Source: Niallia circulans NBRC 13626 (lineage in GTDB: Bacteria > Bacillota > Bacilli > Bacillales > Cytobacillaceae). From it: a stretch of DNA of 64,000 bases. Shown piece by piece: positions 27,265 through 36,304 of the stretch. Within the stretch, counting starts at the first letter, position 1, and each line of letters starts with the position of its first letter. Position numbers and translations under genes: made by a program. The notes beneath the pieces were generated by a model. That model made no database searches. It was given only the letters and a program-made list of their open reading frames with translations, and was not told where the DNA came from. The stretch is taken from NCBI RefSeq assembly GCF_001591585.1, contig NZ_BCVE01000005.1, positions 124,001 through 188,000 on the forward strand, read 5' to 3'.

Positions 27265-28149
27265 TTATTCTTTTACTCCACCTATTGTTAGTCCACTCAT
27301 AAAATACTTTTGTAAAAAGGGATAGAGACAAACAATCGGCAATGCCGTAATAATTGTGGTTGCGGCTCGTATTGATGTAGGAGTGACCATAGAAGACGAG
27401 TTTTTCATGGAATCCACATTTGCACCTTGATTCGTCACAGAAGAAAGCAGTTTCATTAATTCATATTGTAATGTAGTTAATCGATCATTAAATCCGTTGT
27501 ATAACATCGCATCAAACCAAGAGTTCCATTGATATACTGCTATAAATAACGCAACTGTTGCTAAAACTGGTTTACATAACGGCATTATAATACTTATAAA
27601 TATTCTAAAATGAGATGCACCATCCATTTTGGCAGATTCCACTAAACTTTCCGGTAATCCATTAATATACGTGCGGATAACTAACATATTAAACGCACTT
27701 ATCATTCCCGGAATAATATACACCCAAAAGCTATTTAACAATCCTAACTTACTCATCAAAAGGTAATTCGGTATCAAACCCGCATTTAAATACATAGTAA
27801 AGATATAAAGTAATGTAATAGATTTTCTAAATACAAATTCCTTTCTGCTTAATATATAGGCTAAAAGAGCAGTTAGAAATAATTGAACGATTGTGGCAAT
27901 TACCGTTCTCGCAACAGTAATAATAGAAGCTTGGATAAGCGTATCTTTTTTTAATACAGTTATATAGTTTTCAAGTGTTAATTCTCTTGGAAAGAGGTAA
28001 ATTCCTCCTTTAATAGAATCTAATCCATCATTAAAGGAAACTGCTAGCGTATTTAAAATGGGGTACAGTGTTGCAAGAATAAAAAACAGTAAAAAAATCC
28101 ATTTTAAAATATCAAAAAGTACATCAGAATAATAGACCTTTTTCATCAC
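27265..28149 (-). CDS. xylo-oligosaccharide ABC transporter permease (LplC-like)
   Basis: This 294-residue permease has six predicted helices, the EAA loop ESAKMDGASHFRIFISIIMP (about residues 185-204), and the family-typical ending FMSGLTIGGVKE. It pairs with the LplB-like permease encoded 13 bp upstream. Substrate assignment to xylo-oligosaccharides rests on the operon partners GH8 and GH43. Confidence 0.92.
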   Translation of the reverse strand: MMKKVYYSDVLFDILKWIFLLFFILATLYPILNTLAVSFNDGLDSIKGGIYLFPRELTLENYITVLKKDTLIQASIITVARTVIATIVQLFLTALLAYILSRKEFVFRKSITLLYIFTMYLNAGLIPNYLLMSKLGLLNSFWVYIIPGMISAFNMLVIRTYINGLPESLVESAKMDGASHFRIFISIIMPLCKPVLATVALFIAVYQWNSWFDAMLYNGFNDRLTTLQYELMKLLSSVTNQGANVDSMKNSSSMVTPTSIRAATTIITALPIVCLYPFLQKYFMSGLTIGGVKE

Positions 28150-28162
28150 TCTCCATCCTCCT

Positions 28163-29140
28163 TTAGAATAGTCTTTCTTCTCCCGCTGCTTTCGCTAAGT
28201 GGTTAGCAATGAAGATTAAGGTAAGACTAATTATTCCATTAAATATTCCAGCAGCTGTAGCTAATGAATAATTATTTAAGCTAATTCCGTATTTTAATAC
28301 AAAGATATCAATTGTTTGCGATACTCCTTGAACTAATCCATTGCCTAATAAATATTGAACTTCAAATCCAGCATTTAATATATTTCCAATATTGATTAAC
28401 AAGAGAATAAAGATAGTTGGTTTAATTCCCGGCAGTGTAACATGCCATATTTTTCTTAAGCGATTTGCTCCATCAATAGATGCTGCCTCATACAGTTCTT
28501 CATTAATCGATGCCATTGCCGCTAAATAAATAATGCTCCCCCATCCAGTTGATTTCCATACATTTGCAAAGCCTACAATCCACCAAAAGTATTTGGGATC
28601 TGCAAAAAAGTTAATAGGTGCATCAATTATGCCAAAGACTAACAATAATTGATTAATAATGCCTGTTTCCGGAGACAAAACTTCCATTACAATTCCTGTC
28701 ACGATAATCCAAGATAAAAAGTGAGGAAGATACGATACGGTTTGCATAAACTTTTTGACTGTTTTATTTCTTACCTCATTTAAGAGAAGTGCAAATCCAA
28801 TGGAAAAAATGAATCCTAGCACTAGGTTTATCATACTCATTGCTAACGTATTACGGACTACATTAATGAATGTAGGATCAGAAAAGAGAAATTTAAAATT
28901 ATTTAACCCCACCCATTCTTGTTCAAATATTCCTCTTCCTGGCCGATAATTTTGAAAAGCCATTAACCAGCCACTAAGAGGAGCATAATAAAAAATTAAT
29001 GCATAAATTACAAATGGGATAGATAGTAACACTAATTCCTTTTGCTCTTTACATTTTTTAAATAATTTTTTTAAAGAACTTACCTTTTTCGGAGATGGCT
29101 GTACGACAGTTTCTAACATTACCGGTTTCTCCTGCTGCAC
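28163..29140 (-). CDS. xylo-oligosaccharide ABC transporter permease (LplB-like)
   Basis: This 325-residue permease has a cytoplasmic N-terminal tail of about 35 residues, six helices and an EAA loop (YEAASIDGANRLRKIWHVTL near 215-234). The C-terminus (AGEERLF) is typical of LplB relatives. It is the second gene of the operon after the binding protein, separated from it by a 100-bp gap with a stem-loop. The extension before residue 25 is variable in the family. Confidence 0.92.
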   Translation of the reverse strand: MQQEKPVMLETVVQPSPKKVSSLKKLFKKCKEQKELVLLSIPFVIYALIFYYAPLSGWLMAFQNYRPGRGIFEQEWVGLNNFKFLFSDPTFINVVRNTLAMSMINLVLGFIFSIGFALLLNEVRNKTVKKFMQTVSYLPHFLSWIIVTGIVMEVLSPETGIINQLLLVFGIIDAPINFFADPKYFWWIVGFANVWKSTGWGSIIYLAAMASINEELYEAASIDGANRLRKIWHVTLPGIKPTIFILLLINIGNILNAGFEVQYLLGNGLVQGVSQTIDIFVLKYGISLNNYSLATAAGIFNGIISLTLIFIANHLAKAAGEERLF

Positions 29141-29165
29141 CTTTTACACACACCTTTCTTTAATA

Positions 29166-29217
29166 CGAAAGGGATTGGGAAAACGTCCTATATTTCAGGG
29201 CGCATCCCAATATTTCG
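29166..29217 (-). terminator. intra-operon stem-loop after the SBP gene
   Basis: The outer arms CGAAA/TTTCG and ATTGGGA/TCCCAAT, with an inner CG..CCT/AGG..CG pairing, form a long hairpin between the SBP stop (29241) and the permease start (29140). It lacks a clean T run on the minus strand, so it fits an mRNA-stabilising or attenuating structure that favours SBP expression over permeases. Confidence 0.6.
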
Positions 29218-29240
29218 TTAAATAATCATTACCAGCCTTG

Positions 29241-30905
29241 TTAATTAGTAGATTCAGAGACTTCAATTCTTCGTTGTACTTCCTTTGTTAAGGCATCTTC
29301 ATAGGCCTTTACATCAACTTGAGAATTATAAGCATCCATATAATCACTCCAAGCACTTTCAAACTTATCTGGTGGTGTCATAATAACTTTTGGTAACCAC
29401 TGCTGCTTTACTTCCGTCATTTTTTCTTTTGAAATTCCTTCTGGTGTGCTGGCAGTCCATCCATTTGTCGCTGAATAAATAGGATACCAAGGTGCGTTTT
29501 CCTTCACTGGTGTTAAGAAATCTGTCCATTTTTTATAGCCATAAGCATCAAGAATTTTTCGATCCAAATCAGATAAAGTAGCATAGAATTCATCTGGCTG
29601 TTCACCTGGAGATACAGCATTGATTCCGTCTTCCATCATTCCAGTGTATGTCGGGAAATAATTATAATCAGAAAAATTATTCGTTACATAATTCTGGTTT
29701 TTTGCGTTTTTACGTTGTTCTTCGGTTCGATAGAATAAACCTTTATCATCTACTTCATAATCAACACCCTTTTCTCCCCAAGTCCTCATAACCATAATCT
29801 CTGGATCAAGTAAGTCATTTAGGAACTTCAAGGAGCCCTCAACATCCTTATTACTAATGCTGATGCCAAGGCCATTTGCAACATTTAATGTTGGCGGGCT
29901 AAAATATTGCGGTGTAACATTTTTATCTAAGACTAAATCAAGCGGAACATAAGTTAGATGATCTAAACCTTGTGATTTAAGAGAAGTTTCTGCATCTTGG
30001 AATTGCCAATATTGATCAACCATTCCTAATACACGCCCTGAAGAAATTTTTGCAATATATTGATCATAAGACATCGTAAAAGTTTCTGGATCAACTATTC
30101 CTTTGGCAAATTTCTCACTTAGGATTTTGTAATACTCTTTTGCTTCTGGAATTTGATCATAAACTTTTGCTTCCTTTGTTACAGGATCAATAACCGCAGC
30201 TCCGTCATTAGGATATCCCGCTAAAAATTGCGGTGGGTTTTCTAAACAGAAATATCTCCAATCATCAGACAAAATGGAAAATCCAATATTCTTCTGGCCA
30301 TCCTCTGAAGTAGGATTTTCTTTAAGATAGCTTTCAATTAGATCAAAATATTCATCTAATGTGGTGATTTCAGGATAATCAGCCCATTCCAAAATACGCT
30401 TTTGAATCCAAAACGCTTCATCACTATGGTTAACTGCCATATTCTGCCCTTTAACGACACCAAATTGCGGAATAATATAAATATGGCCATCCTCATTCCT
30501 AATTTGATTCCATTGAGCATCCGTATACAAGTTTTTTATATTGGGATAATCATCTAAATAATCCTCTAATGGGATTAATGCACCAGCATTGATTAATGCA
30601 GCTGTACCATCTGATCCATCAATAAAATCAGGATATTCTCCTCCTGCAATCATTACACCGATTCGCTCGGAAGCCGTTTGTCCTGTTAACCATGTAACAT
30701 CTGCTTTCGCTCCTATTTTTTCAGCAATTTTATTCATCATTCTATTATCATCCGGTAATTCTTTACCAGGCACAGCCATAAATGCAGTAAAAGTTTTTAT
30801 TCCATTTCCATCCACATTTGACGATGTTTCCTTATCTGATTCGCAGCCCGAGAGCACTAATAAACCTATTAAAAACAAAGATAAAACGGATAGTATCTTC
30901 TTCAT
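29241..30905 (-). CDS. xylo-oligosaccharide-binding lipoprotein (LplA/YtcQ-like)
   Basis: This is a large extracellular binding lipoprotein of about 554 residues. The ATG at 30905 is chosen over an in-frame start at 30935 because TCCGGAGGTG lies seven bases upstream. The lipobox LVLSGC gives Cys21. The size and the C-terminal features (WYPIYSATNGWTAS and a final long helix) match YtcQ-type SBPs. It is the first gene of the xylan importer operon, with a cre-like box at 31016-31030 upstream. Confidence 0.92.
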   Translation of the reverse strand: MKKILSVLSLFLIGLLVLSGCESDKETSSNVDGNGIKTFTAFMAVPGKELPDDNRMMNKIAEKIGAKADVTWLTGQTASERIGVMIAGGEYPDFIDGSDGTAALINAGALIPLEDYLDDYPNIKNLYTDAQWNQIRNEDGHIYIIPQFGVVKGQNMAVNHSDEAFWIQKRILEWADYPEITTLDEYFDLIESYLKENPTSEDGQKNIGFSILSDDWRYFCLENPPQFLAGYPNDGAAVIDPVTKEAKVYDQIPEAKEYYKILSEKFAKGIVDPETFTMSYDQYIAKISSGRVLGMVDQYWQFQDAETSLKSQGLDHLTYVPLDLVLDKNVTPQYFSPPTLNVANGLGISISNKDVEGSLKFLNDLLDPEIMVMRTWGEKGVDYEVDDKGLFYRTEEQRKNAKNQNYVTNNFSDYNYFPTYTGMMEDGINAVSPGEQPDEFYATLSDLDRKILDAYGYKKWTDFLTPVKENAPWYPIYSATNGWTASTPEGISKEKMTEVKQQWLPKVIMTPPDKFESAWSDYMDAYNSQVDVKAYEDALTKEVQRRIEVSESTN

Positions 30906-31015
30906 CTGTACACCTCCGGATAATTGTTCAACCAATAAAAATAAAGATGTATTTACTCCCTATAAATTAAAGATAGCAAGGTCCTTCTTATCCTCCCCCC
31001 TTTTCACTCCAAAAA

Positions 31016-31030
31016 AGAAAACGCTTTCTT
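31016..31030. promoter_or_regulatory. cre box upstream of the xylan importer operon
   Basis: On the minus strand AAGAAAGCGTTTTCT matches WTGNAANCGNWNNCW with one mismatch. It lies about 115 bp upstream of the SBP start and has the same core as the box upstream of the mannoside importer at 14314. Confidence 0.65.
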
Positions 31031-31276
31031 CATCAACCATAACAAATGTAAACAATGTTTTCATCCATACATTCTAAAGAGATTACTCAAAAAAGCCATG
31101 ATTTATTTAATTTGTCTTATTTTTTTGGATTTTTCATCCAAAAATATAGAGGATTTTAATGATATGGTGAAGGAGGTATGGAAGGTTGTTTTATTGATAT
31201 ACAAATAAATGGGAGATTTTAAAGTACCTACAGTTTGTCGACAAAAAGATATGGAAGAAGTAGAAACCCATTTTCA

Positions 31277-31382
31277 TGCGTTGCTTGGAGCAGAGGGGGG
31301 TGAGATAGCGAGGCAGCCTGAGACCCTGCAGGCTGAAGGCAGACCGCGGCTCAGCGCGAACCCCCGGAGCGGAAAACAACAC
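31277..31382. repeat. GC-rich interspersed repeat-like element
   Basis: This block of about 105 bp is clearly richer in G+C than its surroundings (GCAGAGGGGGGTGAGATAGC, CCGCGGCTCAGCGCGAACCC, CCGGAGCGGAAAACAAC). It resembles, from memory, the short GC-rich intergenic repeats of Bacillaceae that contain 'GAGACCCYGCAGRCTGAAGG' and end in 'GGAGCGGAAAWCAAC'. Only one copy is present in the window, so its repeat nature is inferred from that resemblance. Confidence 0.6.
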
Positions 31383-31514
31383 CCTAATTCAAAGACATTA
31401 ATAATCTATACTTTACTCAAACTTCTATTTCCAAAATACAGGAGTTTATCTACTGTCTGAAGGGACATTGTTTACAGTCCCTATTCCTTTGGAGGAAAAA
31501 ACAAATATTTCCCC

Positions 31515-32231
31515 CTAATTCTTCCTATACTGATGACTATATGGATTAAATGGAGTGAAATAAGAAACGGAGTAGTCCAAATTTATCATCTCACTATATT
31601 CAAAAACGGTGCCATTCTGCAGAATTCCTCTATTAAAAATCTTCATAGCAGCTGTACCTTTTTTGCAATTAAGCAGCTCGGCATCTTCTTTACTGACATT
31701 TATAGCACTATAGGTAGTAATAAAATGAGAGATTTGATAGCCACATTGCTGGACATACTCATGAACGGAGTTTTTTACTGCTTCCTCCTCTAAATCTGGG
31801 AAATAGGCACAAGGAAGTCTTGTTGTTTCTATTTGCATTTTTTGAAAATCCACAATACGAACGCGTTTATACTCCCATACTTTTGTTTTTTTACCACTTA
31901 AGTCAAATATTTTTTCTAATGCATGATCTGCCTCTATTTTTTTAAAATAGATAATTTTTGATTGGATATCTTTAAACTTTCTTTCTGTGAGTGAATTATA
32001 TATTAAAGGGCTTTTATATCGTGTTTCCTTTACAAAAATTCCTGAACCCTGAATAACTTTTACACACCCTATATTCACAAGCTTTTTTAGTGCTTCACGA
32101 ATAGTGTATCTTGATACATCATAATGTTTTGCCAGTTCTCTTTCCGTTGGGATCTTTTCGCCGGCTTTGTATTTATTTTGATAAATCTTACTTAAAATAT
32201 CTTCTGCTATAAAGTCTCTTTTTTTCATCAT
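31515..32231 (-). CDS. GntR-family regulator with UTRA domain
   Basis: This 238-residue regulator has an N-terminal GntR winged helix (about residues 7-68, with IPTERELAKHYDVSRYTIRE and GSGIFV) and a C-terminal UTRA effector domain (about 90-230). UTRA regulators usually bind phosphorylated sugars and repress PTS or sugar-catabolic genes. Its closest candidate targets are the enolase-superfamily dehydratase gene 117 bp upstream and the PTS IIBC gene at 33849. It shares length with B. subtilis TreR but the sequence does not look close enough to call it TreR. Confidence 0.9.
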   Translation of the reverse strand: MMKKRDFIAEDILSKIYQNKYKAGEKIPTERELAKHYDVSRYTIREALKKLVNIGCVKVIQGSGIFVKETRYKSPLIYNSLTERKFKDIQSKIIYFKKIEADHALEKIFDLSGKKTKVWEYKRVRIVDFQKMQIETTRLPCAYFPDLEEEAVKNSVHEYVQQCGYQISHFITTYSAINVSKEDAELLNCKKGTAAMKIFNRGILQNGTVFEYSEMINLDYSVSYFTPFNPYSHQYRKN

Positions 32232-32348
32232 TATTACCTCTCAAACAGAATAGGTTTCATCCGCCCCATCATTCTAACATATATTTATTTCTTAAAAATA
32301 AAAGAAAGAGACAGATCCCTTTTACTAAGACCTCTCTCTTAACTTCTA

Positions 32349-33548
32349 TTATGGTGTATGAATAGCACCGTTTGGTATTCGTGCTTGTGTCCACTCATGT
32401 TTACGATAGATAACAGGGTATTCCTTCACCATTTCCTCATCAAATTCTACGCCAATTCCCACTCTTTCAATTGGGTAAATATAACCTTCATGCACTTTTA
32501 CCGAATGCGGGAACATTTTCATTGTCGTTTCATCTGGTTCCTGAATCTCTTGAATAGCCGCGCTATGAAGATGAATATTTAAATGCGTATTTACCGCCAC
32601 CCCAATTGGCGTCATATCAGAAGGCCCATGCCACGCAATGCGTACACCAAAATTTTCACAAAGAGCAGCTAGCTTAAGTGCTGGGGTAATTCCACCAATT
32701 TGGGAAACATGACATCGTATATAATCAATTTGTCGATTAACGATTAGATTTCTCCATTCCATTGGATTATTAAAAAGTTCTCCCGTCGCAATAGGTGTCG
32801 TACATTGTGCTTTTAGTTGGGAAAGCCATTCATTTTGATCAGGCGGCAAAATATCTTCTAAGAAATAAAGCTTATATGGTTCCAGTTCTTTTGCCAACTG
32901 AAGGGCTTGATTTGGAAATAACCGTTCATGAACATCGTGTAAGAAGTGAATAGAATAGCCATATTTTTCACGAAGTGCCTTAAACATGGTAATGACATCT
33001 GTCATATAAATATCTGGATCAAAATATTCCCCTTCACTTAGTTCGTTCGTCAAATGCATTTTTTGATTTTTCCCACCATATTTTCCTAACTGGCAACGAA
33101 TATGACGATATCCCTTTTGGATTAACTCATCTACATTGGCAAAAAGTTCATCAAGTGTTAATCCGTCTGCATGGGTATATGCGGCAATCGCATTTTTAGA
33201 TTTTCCGCCTAGCAATTGATAAAGAGGCATATTAGCAAGCTTTGCTTTTATATCCCATAAGGCCATGTCGATGCCGGCAATCGCATTATTCATTACCGGT
33301 CCATTGCGCCAATAGGAATTGACCATCATCATCTGCCATAAATCTTCAATATGATTGGCATCTTTATTTAATAGTAAAGGTTTAAGATATTCGTCAAGAA
33401 TGGATTGAACTGCTAAAGGCCGCTGCTGAAAGGTTGCACATCCAAATCCGTAAATCCCTTTATCAGTTTCCACTTTCACGACAACTAAATTATGCCGATG
33501 TGGATTGGTTACAAAAGATTTTATATCTGTTATGATTGTCGGTTCCAC
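32349..33548 (-). CDS. mannonate dehydratase-like enolase-superfamily enzyme (ManD/RspA group)
   Basis: This acid-sugar dehydratase-like protein shows the ManD pattern of metal ligands and catalytic residues: Asp and His in LHDVHERL (about residues 205/207), Glu in YFLEDILPP, Glu in ATGELFNNP, His in WHGPSDMTP, and a C-terminal Trp. It would convert D-mannonate (or D-gluconate) to 2-keto-3-deoxygluconate, though many family members have little activity. A TTG at 33551 is possible, but the GTG at 33548 has better spacing to AAGGAG. It is divergent from a PTS permease and upstream of a GntR/UTRA regulator gene. Confidence 0.88.
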   Translation of the reverse strand: MEPTIITDIKSFVTNPHRHNLVVVKVETDKGIYGFGCATFQQRPLAVQSILDEYLKPLLLNKDANHIEDLWQMMMVNSYWRNGPVMNNAIAGIDMALWDIKAKLANMPLYQLLGGKSKNAIAAYTHADGLTLDELFANVDELIQKGYRHIRCQLGKYGGKNQKMHLTNELSEGEYFDPDIYMTDVITMFKALREKYGYSIHFLHDVHERLFPNQALQLAKELEPYKLYFLEDILPPDQNEWLSQLKAQCTTPIATGELFNNPMEWRNLIVNRQIDYIRCHVSQIGGITPALKLAALCENFGVRIAWHGPSDMTPIGVAVNTHLNIHLHSAAIQEIQEPDETTMKMFPHSVKVHEGYIYPIERVGIGVEFDEEMVKEYPVIYRKHEWTQARIPNGAIHTP

Positions 33549-33739
33549 CAAAATCTCCTTCTCTCTTTGCTTCTTCTTGTCAAATCAAAGCCAATTAATA
33601 CTTAAATTTAAACATAGGAAAAATGAAGCGTCAATTTGGTTAGGCAAGTCATAATATAGCGTTAATTTACCATACCAATTTTATAAAAAAATCGAATAAA
33701 CGCCTTATTTTATAAGGATTTCTTCATTTTTTTGGTTTT

Positions 33740-33778
33740 TTTAAACCGTTTTCAAAAATGAAAGAGCTGTGCTATGAT
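33740..33778 (+). promoter_or_regulatory. promoter and cre box of the PTS IIBC gene
   Basis: TATGAT (33773-33778) and TTTTCA (33749-33754) form a promoter with an 18-base spacer. The cre-like box TTTAAACCGTTTTCA (33740-33754, one mismatch) overlaps the -35, which suits CcpA repression. The in-frame ATG at 33774 falls on the -10 box, so it cannot be the translation start. Confidence 0.65.
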
Positions 33779-33848
33779 TTCCTTGTCAAATCAAAGTGCA
33801 GTTATACGTTTTCCGCATTTATGTAAAAGGAAAGGATGCTATGAAACT

Positions 33849-35237
33849 ATGAGGGAAAAAGACACGATTTCAAAGATCATTGAATACGTTGGCGGTAACA
33901 GTAATATTAAAAAAGTTTGGCATTGTATGACTCGTTTACGCTTCGATTTATATGACCAGTCGTTAATAAAAAGAGAGCAAATAAAACAACTGGATGGAGT
34001 AATCGGAGAACAATTACAAAGCGATCAATATCAAATCATTATTGGTACGCATGTGCAAAAATTTTATACAGCAATCATCGATGAGTTAGGAATAGATGAG
34101 GATAAGTCAGAAGCACAAGAGGGTGACAAGAAAAAAGGAGTTTTTGGCAGATTACTAGATGTTGTTTCAGGTGTTTTCGGACCAATAGTTCCTGCTATTG
34201 CCGGAGCTGGAATGATAAAGGGGATATTGGCTGGACTCATTGCTTTAAATATTCTTTCCAAGGAAAGTGAAACTGTCACTATTTTAGATTTAGTTGCAAG
34301 CGGTGTCTTTTACTTTCTACCATTCTTTTTAGCAGCATCAGCAGCAAAAATCTTTAAAACCAATCAATACTTAGCTATTGCCATCGCTGGAGGATTGATG
34401 TATCCAACCTTATTGGATGCAGCTAAATTAGGAGAAATAAGTCAATTTCAATTTATCGGGTTACCGATTCCAGTTATTAATTATTCTGGTACAGTTATAC
34501 CTGTTATCCTTTCGGTTTGGGCGTTAAGTCATATTCACAAATGGGTGGATCGTTTCATGCCAAATGTTTTACGCACGGTATTTACACCTACGTTGGCTCT
34601 ATTTATTGCTATTCCTTTTTCTTTAATTGTCACAGGACCATTGGGTGGTTATGTCGGTAAGGCATTGGCTTATGTTATCGAACTTTTATTTGATATTTCG
34701 CCTATAGTAGCTGGTGTTGTAATGGGAGGAGCAAGACCCATTGAAATTGTATTCGGCGTGCATCATGCTATCACGCCAATCGCCCTGCAAAACTTCGCCG
34801 ATAAAGGCTATGATATGTTAATGCCAATGATGTTTATGACCAATATGGCAATTGCTGGAGCAACCTTTGCTATGTTCTTTAAAGCAAAAAATAAAATGGA
34901 GAAATCGATTATCATTTCTGCAACTATATCAGCACTACTCGGCATTACAGAACCTGCTTTATTCGGTGTATTAATTAAAAATAAAAAAGCATTTATTGCA
35001 TGTACAATCGGAAGTGCCATTGCTGCAACCTTCTTTGCCGCTGCTGGAGTGAGAATATATGGCTATATCCTTTCTAGTATCGTAAGTCTAGTTGCCTATG
35101 TTGGTCCTTACTTCCCATATGCGATAGCTGGAATTATTATTGCCATCGGAACCGCTTTCTTGATTGCCTACTTTACGATTAAAAAAGCTGATACTAATGA
35201 TGTAAATGAGCCTGTTTCTGATACACAGAAGCTTTAA
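33849..35237 (+). CDS. PTS beta-glucoside-type permease, IIBC
   Basis: This is a phosphotransferase-system permease that imports and phosphorylates a sugar. The IIB domain carries the phospho-cysteine in HCMTRLRF (Cys26 from the chosen start). The IIC membrane domain follows, with GVFGPIVPAIAGAGMIKGIL (about residues 103-122) and the substrate-site segments VFGVHHAITPI and GITEPALFGVL. There is no IIA domain, unlike full-length BglP, so a separate IIA-Glc is needed. The ATG at 33849 matches usual IIB starts; the longer reading from 33774 would begin on the promoter. A three-codon reading (ATG at 33841) overlaps the start. Substrate is not identifiable. Confidence 0.9.
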   Translation: MREKDTISKIIEYVGGNSNIKKVWHCMTRLRFDLYDQSLIKREQIKQLDGVIGEQLQSDQYQIIIGTHVQKFYTAIIDELGIDEDKSEAQEGDKKKGVFGRLLDVVSGVFGPIVPAIAGAGMIKGILAGLIALNILSKESETVTILDLVASGVFYFLPFFLAASAAKIFKTNQYLAIAIAGGLMYPTLLDAAKLGEISQFQFIGLPIPVINYSGTVIPVILSVWALSHIHKWVDRFMPNVLRTVFTPTLALFIAIPFSLIVTGPLGGYVGKALAYVIELLFDISPIVAGVVMGGARPIEIVFGVHHAITPIALQNFADKGYDMLMPMMFMTNMAIAGATFAMFFKAKNKMEKSIIISATISALLGITEPALFGVLIKNKKAFIACTIGSAIAATFFAAAGVRIYGYILSSIVSLVAYVGPYFPYAIAGIIIAIGTAFLIAYFTIKKADTNDVNEPVSDTQKL

Positions 35238-35251
35238 ATGCTAGCTACTAA

Positions 35252-35281
35252 AATAGCTGTCTCTACAAAGAGACAGCTATT
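35252..35281. terminator. hairpin after the PTS gene
   Basis: A perfect 12-bp stem AATAGCTGTCTC/GAGACAGCTATT (35252-35263 and 35270-35281) with a six-base loop lies 14 bp after the stop. It lies between convergent genes and lacks a long T tract, so it probably serves both weakly or blocks exonucleases. Confidence 0.8.
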
Positions 35282-35335
35282 AATCATAAGAATGTATAGT
35301 ACAATTAAAATATGTATCAATTAATGAAAGATTTC

Positions 35336-36043
35336 TTATCTCTCACAAGCATACCCATCCTTATCCCTATCCATTTTAGACTGATAAGCAGGATGAGAGC
35401 TTGGTACCCCATTTGGATAGACAGATCTTAATTCCGTACAATTAGCAAAATTATTATTGCTTGAATTAACAGTAGAAGCAGTTGCATTATTATTTTTTGA
35501 ACTAGCAGTACTGCCAGAATTCGAAGCTTTCGTTGAAGAATTTGATGGTGTATTCGCCGCAGCCACTTTGTCTTCTAAGTTATTTACTTTTTCTTCAAGC
35601 TCCTTCTTTTCACTTTCTAAGTTAGCAATTTTTTCTTCTTGTGATTTTTTATATTCTGCAAATTCCTTTTCTTGATTCTTGCTATCAGAGAGCTTAGCTT
35701 TTGTATCACTTAGCTCAGTTGTAAGTTTTTCTTTATCTGATTCTAGTTCTACGACTTTATTTTCAAGCTCTTTTGCTTTTGTTTTTAATTCCTTTACTTT
35801 TGACTCTAATTTGCTATTCTTTCCATTTGCCTCTTGTAATTGTCCTTGAGTTCCTGTATCAAGAAAAGAAGCCGAAAGAATCATTAATAAGAAACCACCA
35901 ATTAAGGAAAAATAAAATATTTTCTTTGAAAGAATTGGATTTCTGCCTCTCACCTTGTTAAGTAAATAGATAACGAAATAAATAAGCGCAAATACCATTA
36001 ATAATAATCCTATAAGTCCTAAGCCAATCATGCTGTCCTCCAA
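35336..36043 (-). CDS. membrane-anchored coiled-coil protein with Excalibur domain
   Basis: This 235-residue protein has two N-terminal helices (about residues 6-27 and 43-61), a long charged coiled coil (about 75-155, KLESKVKELKTKAKELENKV and onward), a Ser/Asn/Thr-rich linker (about 158-195) and a C-terminal Excalibur domain. The last segment contains the calcium-loop pattern DRDKDGYACE with paired cysteines (NCTELR...ACER). Excalibur domains are extracellular and resemble EF-hand loops of nuclease-related proteins. The protein likely spans the envelope from membrane to wall. Its role is unknown; no linked partner gene is evident. Confidence 0.85.
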   Translation of the reverse strand: MEDSMIGLGLIGLLLMVFALIYFVIYLLNKVRGRNPILSKKIFYFSLIGGFLLMILSASFLDTGTQGQLQEANGKNSKLESKVKELKTKAKELENKVVELESDKEKLTTELSDTKAKLSDSKNQEKEFAEYKKSQEEKIANLESEKKELEEKVNNLEDKVAAANTPSNSSTKASNSGSTASSKNNNATASTVNSSNNNFANCTELRSVYPNGVPSSHPAYQSKMDRDKDGYACER

Positions 36044-36199
36044 AAAATTATATTTAGGAGTCTCTTCCTATAACTTGAAAAGTAGTCATTAAGAAGTAAA
36101 TCCCACCAATTTACTATCGGTAGTTTTTCCTATATTTCTATAAAATTCTTTCGACAAAGTCTGCATATTCCTTTAATTTTACTATCTTAATACAAAAAA

Positions 36200-36246
36200 C
36201 TCCGATCTCACAAAACCAATATAACGCAGATTTGATGAGATGGGAG
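36200..36246 (-). terminator. terminator of the iron/sugar-phosphate-type ABC operon
   Basis: The arms CTCCGATCTCA (36200-36210) and TGAGATGGGAG (36236-36246) pair almost fully, and the minus strand continues with TTTTTTG. It lies about 60 bp downstream of the permease stop at 36305. Confidence 0.8.
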
Positions 36247-36304
36247 CCTCTTTGATTTGCATCTACTTCTCTTAAACAACTACTCGTTAATCTATAGGCA
36301 AAAG

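Larger units (their letters stand above)
30906..31514. other. intergenic region upstream of the xylan operon
   Basis: This 609-bp gap holds the xylan-operon leader and promoter zone, a cre-like box (31016-31030), and a GC-rich repeat-like block (31277-31382). Short readings on both strands across the GC-rich block have no recognisable protein features and were not called. Confidence 0.6.

Noticed and set aside
30589-31077. 162-codon plus-strand reading over the SBP start
   Set aside because: Antisense shadow of the SBP signal-peptide region and its promoter.
31191-31460. short readings on both strands over the GC-rich block
   Set aside because: They arise from the GC-rich repeat-like sequence and show no protein features.
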